A program made the position numbers and the translations under genes. Under the pieces are notes generated by a model, which was not told the origin of the DNA, did not search any database, and was given only the letters and a program-made list of their open reading frames with translations. Positions 5,619-6,299 of a stretch of 6,299 bases of DNA are shown piece by piece; the first letter of the stretch is position 1, and every line of letters begins with the position of its first letter. The stretch is taken from positions 1 through 6,299 of the forward strand of contig JAFAZU010000154.1 in assembly GCA_019239585.1 (NCBI GenBank), written 5' to 3'. Source of the stretch: Acidobacteriaceae bacterium (GTDB lineage Bacteria; Acidobacteriota; Terriglobia; Bryobacterales; Bryobacteraceae).

Positions 5619-5729
5619 ACCACGATTGCCACGGCGATCGCCGATCGTCTGGTCGAAAACTCGGAAATTTTCCTGCTCGGCGGGGAAAGCTTTCGCAAGG
5701 CCAATAAGGACCAGCCTCCGAAAGAGTAA
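5619..5729 (+). pseudogene. istB: IstB helper ATPase, severed 3' portion (last 36 codons)
   Basis: The frame from 5619 reads TTIATAIADRLVENSE, IFLLGGESFRKAN and KDQPPKE, then TAA 5727-5729. This is the normal C-terminus of IstB and continues directly from codon 212 of the 5' part once the insert is removed. The piece has no start codon or ribosome binding site in its own frame, so it is not translated on its own. Its intact frame and lack of mutations suggest a recent or reversible insertion. Confidence 0.93.
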
Positions 5730-5814
5730 GGGCCGGTTCAGAGCAAGCGCCGCACTGTGTCGATATCCCGACGGAGGAGTCTGCCGGGTAACTCCACAAC
5801 GGCGCTCGCATGGG

Positions 5815-5840
5815 AAGGAGAGCGTTTCCGCGCTCTCCTT
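5815..5840 (+). terminator. Strong hairpin after istB, possible terminator
   Basis: AAGGAGAGCG (5815-5824) and CGCTCTCCTT (5831-5840) form a perfect 10-bp stem with loop TTTCCG. A poor T-run follows (TTCTCC), so termination is plausible but not certain. It lies 85 bp after the istB stop and 14 bp before the ATG of the 91-aa ORF. It could end the istAB transcript or shield the small ORF from read-through. A smaller stem, GGAGT/ACTCC, lies at 5776-5795. No protein-coding signal is supported in 5730-5854. Confidence 0.5.
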
Positions 5841-5854
5841 TCTCCGCACTCTCC

Positions 5855-6130
5855 ATGTTCAATTTCAGCGCCAATCATCTATTCCTGCTCTCGCGCACCG
5901 AATACCGCTCGTGTGCCTTGTTGCTCATGCTCGATCACGATACCCGGCGCGTCTACCGCCTGCTGGACTTCACCAAACGCCTCTGCCCCATTCCCGGCGA
6001 AGCCTACTGCGCGGCAGGCAAGGTGAACAGCGGCCAGACTCTTTATCTGGTAGTCGAATCGATCAAGCGGGACACCAAGCACCGGCAGTTTTCGAGGGTT
6101 CCTTCTCCCGCAGACGGCGCGGAAGGGTAG
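5855..6130 (+). CDS. Unknown 91-aa protein of the IS right end
   Basis: I do not recognise this protein as a named family. From ATG 5855 it reads MFNFSANHLFLLSRTEYRS, then a hydrophobic stretch CALLLMLDHDTRRVYRLLDF, then PIPGEAYCAAGKVNSGQTL, YLVVESIKRDTKHRQF and a Pro/Gly/Glu-rich tail to TAG 6128-6130. The composition is that of a small folded, soluble protein; the hydrophobic run is too short for a clear membrane segment. No ribosome binding site precedes ATG 5855, and the alternative in-frame ATG 5810 has none either and would run through the hairpin. It lies inside the IS between istB and the right terminal repeat, so it is a passenger or accessory gene of this IS type. The coding call rests on protein-like composition and on the open frame. 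Confidence 0.5.
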   Translation: MFNFSANHLFLLSRTEYRSCALLLMLDHDTRRVYRLLDFTKRLCPIPGEAYCAAGKVNSGQTLYLVVESIKRDTKHRQFSRVPSPADGAEG

Positions 6131-6145
6131 TTTTATGCCTTAATC

Positions 6146-6230
6146 GCGTGACGGCTTCCTCAACTTGCGGCTCCGGACCACGCTGGGCTCTTGCTTCTCT
6201 GCGGCGGTCGTCGCAGCCGTGCGTGACGGC
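6146..6230 (+). repeat. 10-bp direct repeat in the IS right-end non-coding region
   Basis: GCGTGACGGC occurs at 6146-6155 and 6221-6230. Between them is a short imperfect hairpin (CTGCGGCG/CGTCGCAG, 6199-6216). The stretch 6131-6256 shows no supported gene. These may be part of the extended right end recognised by the transposase, or chance. Confidence 0.3.
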
Positions 6231-6232
6231 GG

Positions 6233-6291
6233 CTAAACCGGCCATCACCGGTGGAGTTTTCACCGGCAAGATCGATGGCGCTCTAAACCGG
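6233..6291 (+). repeat. Sub-terminal direct repeats of the IS right end
   Basis: CTAAACCGG occurs at 6233-6241 and 6283-6291, 50 bp apart, each preceded by a GGCG-containing sequence. The outer copy lies within the terminal inverted repeat. Repeated transposase-binding units at each end are characteristic of IS21-family elements. Confidence 0.55.
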
Positions 6292-6299
6292 TACTAACA
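6257..6299 (-). repeat. Right terminal inverted repeat of the IS21-type element
   Basis: Read on the minus strand it starts TGTTAGTACCGGTTTAG and continues GCGCCATCGATCTTGCCGG then TGAAAA. It matches the left end at 29 of 42 positions. It ends exactly at the last base of the window, so the flanking target duplication and the rest of the Tn3-type element are not visible. Confidence 0.8.

Larger units (their letters stand above)
255..6299 (+). mobile_element. IS21-family insertion sequence, expanded, carrying a nested recombinase element
   Basis: The element starts TGT at 255 and ends ACA at 6299. The first 42 bases and the reverse complement of the last 42 match at 29 positions without gaps, with shared blocks CCATC and TTGCCG. 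Between the ends lie istA and istB in the usual order and overlap. Two further ORFs also lie inside the ends: a zinc-ribbon protein gene before istA and a 91-aa ORF after istB. Total length is 6,045 bp, or 3,482 bp without the 2,563-bp insert in istB. That is still longer than the 2-2.5 kb usual for the family because of the accessory ORFs. IS21 elements move by cut and paste with IstA as DDE transposase and IstB as AAA+ helper. This copy should be defective for IstB as it stands. A target duplication cannot be checked because the right flank is missing. Confidence 0.85.

Noticed and set aside
5602..6297. 231-aa plus-strand ORF starting at GTG 5602
   Set aside because: It reads the istB tail and the 91-aa ORF in the wrong frame. 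Its start signals belong to the DUF5372-like gene in the predicted circle.

Overview
The window is a nest of three mobile elements, with no chromosomal housekeeping gene visible. The DNA is GC-rich and bacterial. Tn3-family, IS21-family and large serine recombinase genes are spread too widely to name a phylum, so the host is left open (an environmental bacterium is a guess).

Layout. (1) Positions 2-253 encode the last 83 residues of a Tn3-family transposase. (2) One base after its stop codon an expanded IS21-family element begins at 255 and runs to the last base, 6299. Its ends are imperfect inverted repeats (29 of the outermost 42 positions match, TGT...ACA). It carries a small zinc-ribbon protein gene (412-909), istA (922-2493), istB (2420 onward, interrupted) and an unknown 91-aa ORF (5855-6130). 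(3) istB is split by a 2,563-bp insertion. Its first 212 codons end at 3055 and its last 36 codons resume in frame at 5619, ending at 5729. The insertion carries a 701-aa large serine recombinase (3500-5605), preceded by and overlapping a small DUF5372-like (Y4bD/Y4pK-like) gene. A CAAC tetranucleotide sits at both junctions (3052-3055 and 5615-5618), as expected of attL/attR made by a serine recombinase. Removing one copy plus the insert restores a 248-codon istB with the conserved sequence HN-TTIATAIADRL.

Most interesting point. The last bases of the insert hold a strong Shine-Dalgarno sequence and a GTG (5602) overlapping the recombinase stop codon. In the integrated state this GTG opens only out-of-frame nonsense. 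If the insert is closed into a circle at CAAC, the GTG reads in frame across the joint into the DUF5372-like ORF. That gives a 155-codon gene whose end overlaps the recombinase ATG by 7 nt. The circle would consist of exactly two overlapping genes chasing each other (2,106 + 468 - 4 - 7 = 2,563 bp), with no non-coding DNA. Integration therefore cuts both the host istB and the element's own small gene; excision restores both.

How the parts may work together (inference). The recombinase element looks like a hyperparasite of IS21-type transposons. It lies in the same direction as istAB, has no obvious promoter of its own, and may use istAB transcription. It disables the IstB helper ATPase while integrated and would return it intact on excision. 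The pieces (family membership, split istB, frame continuity) are visible in the sequence; excision, circularisation and any switch behaviour are predictions.
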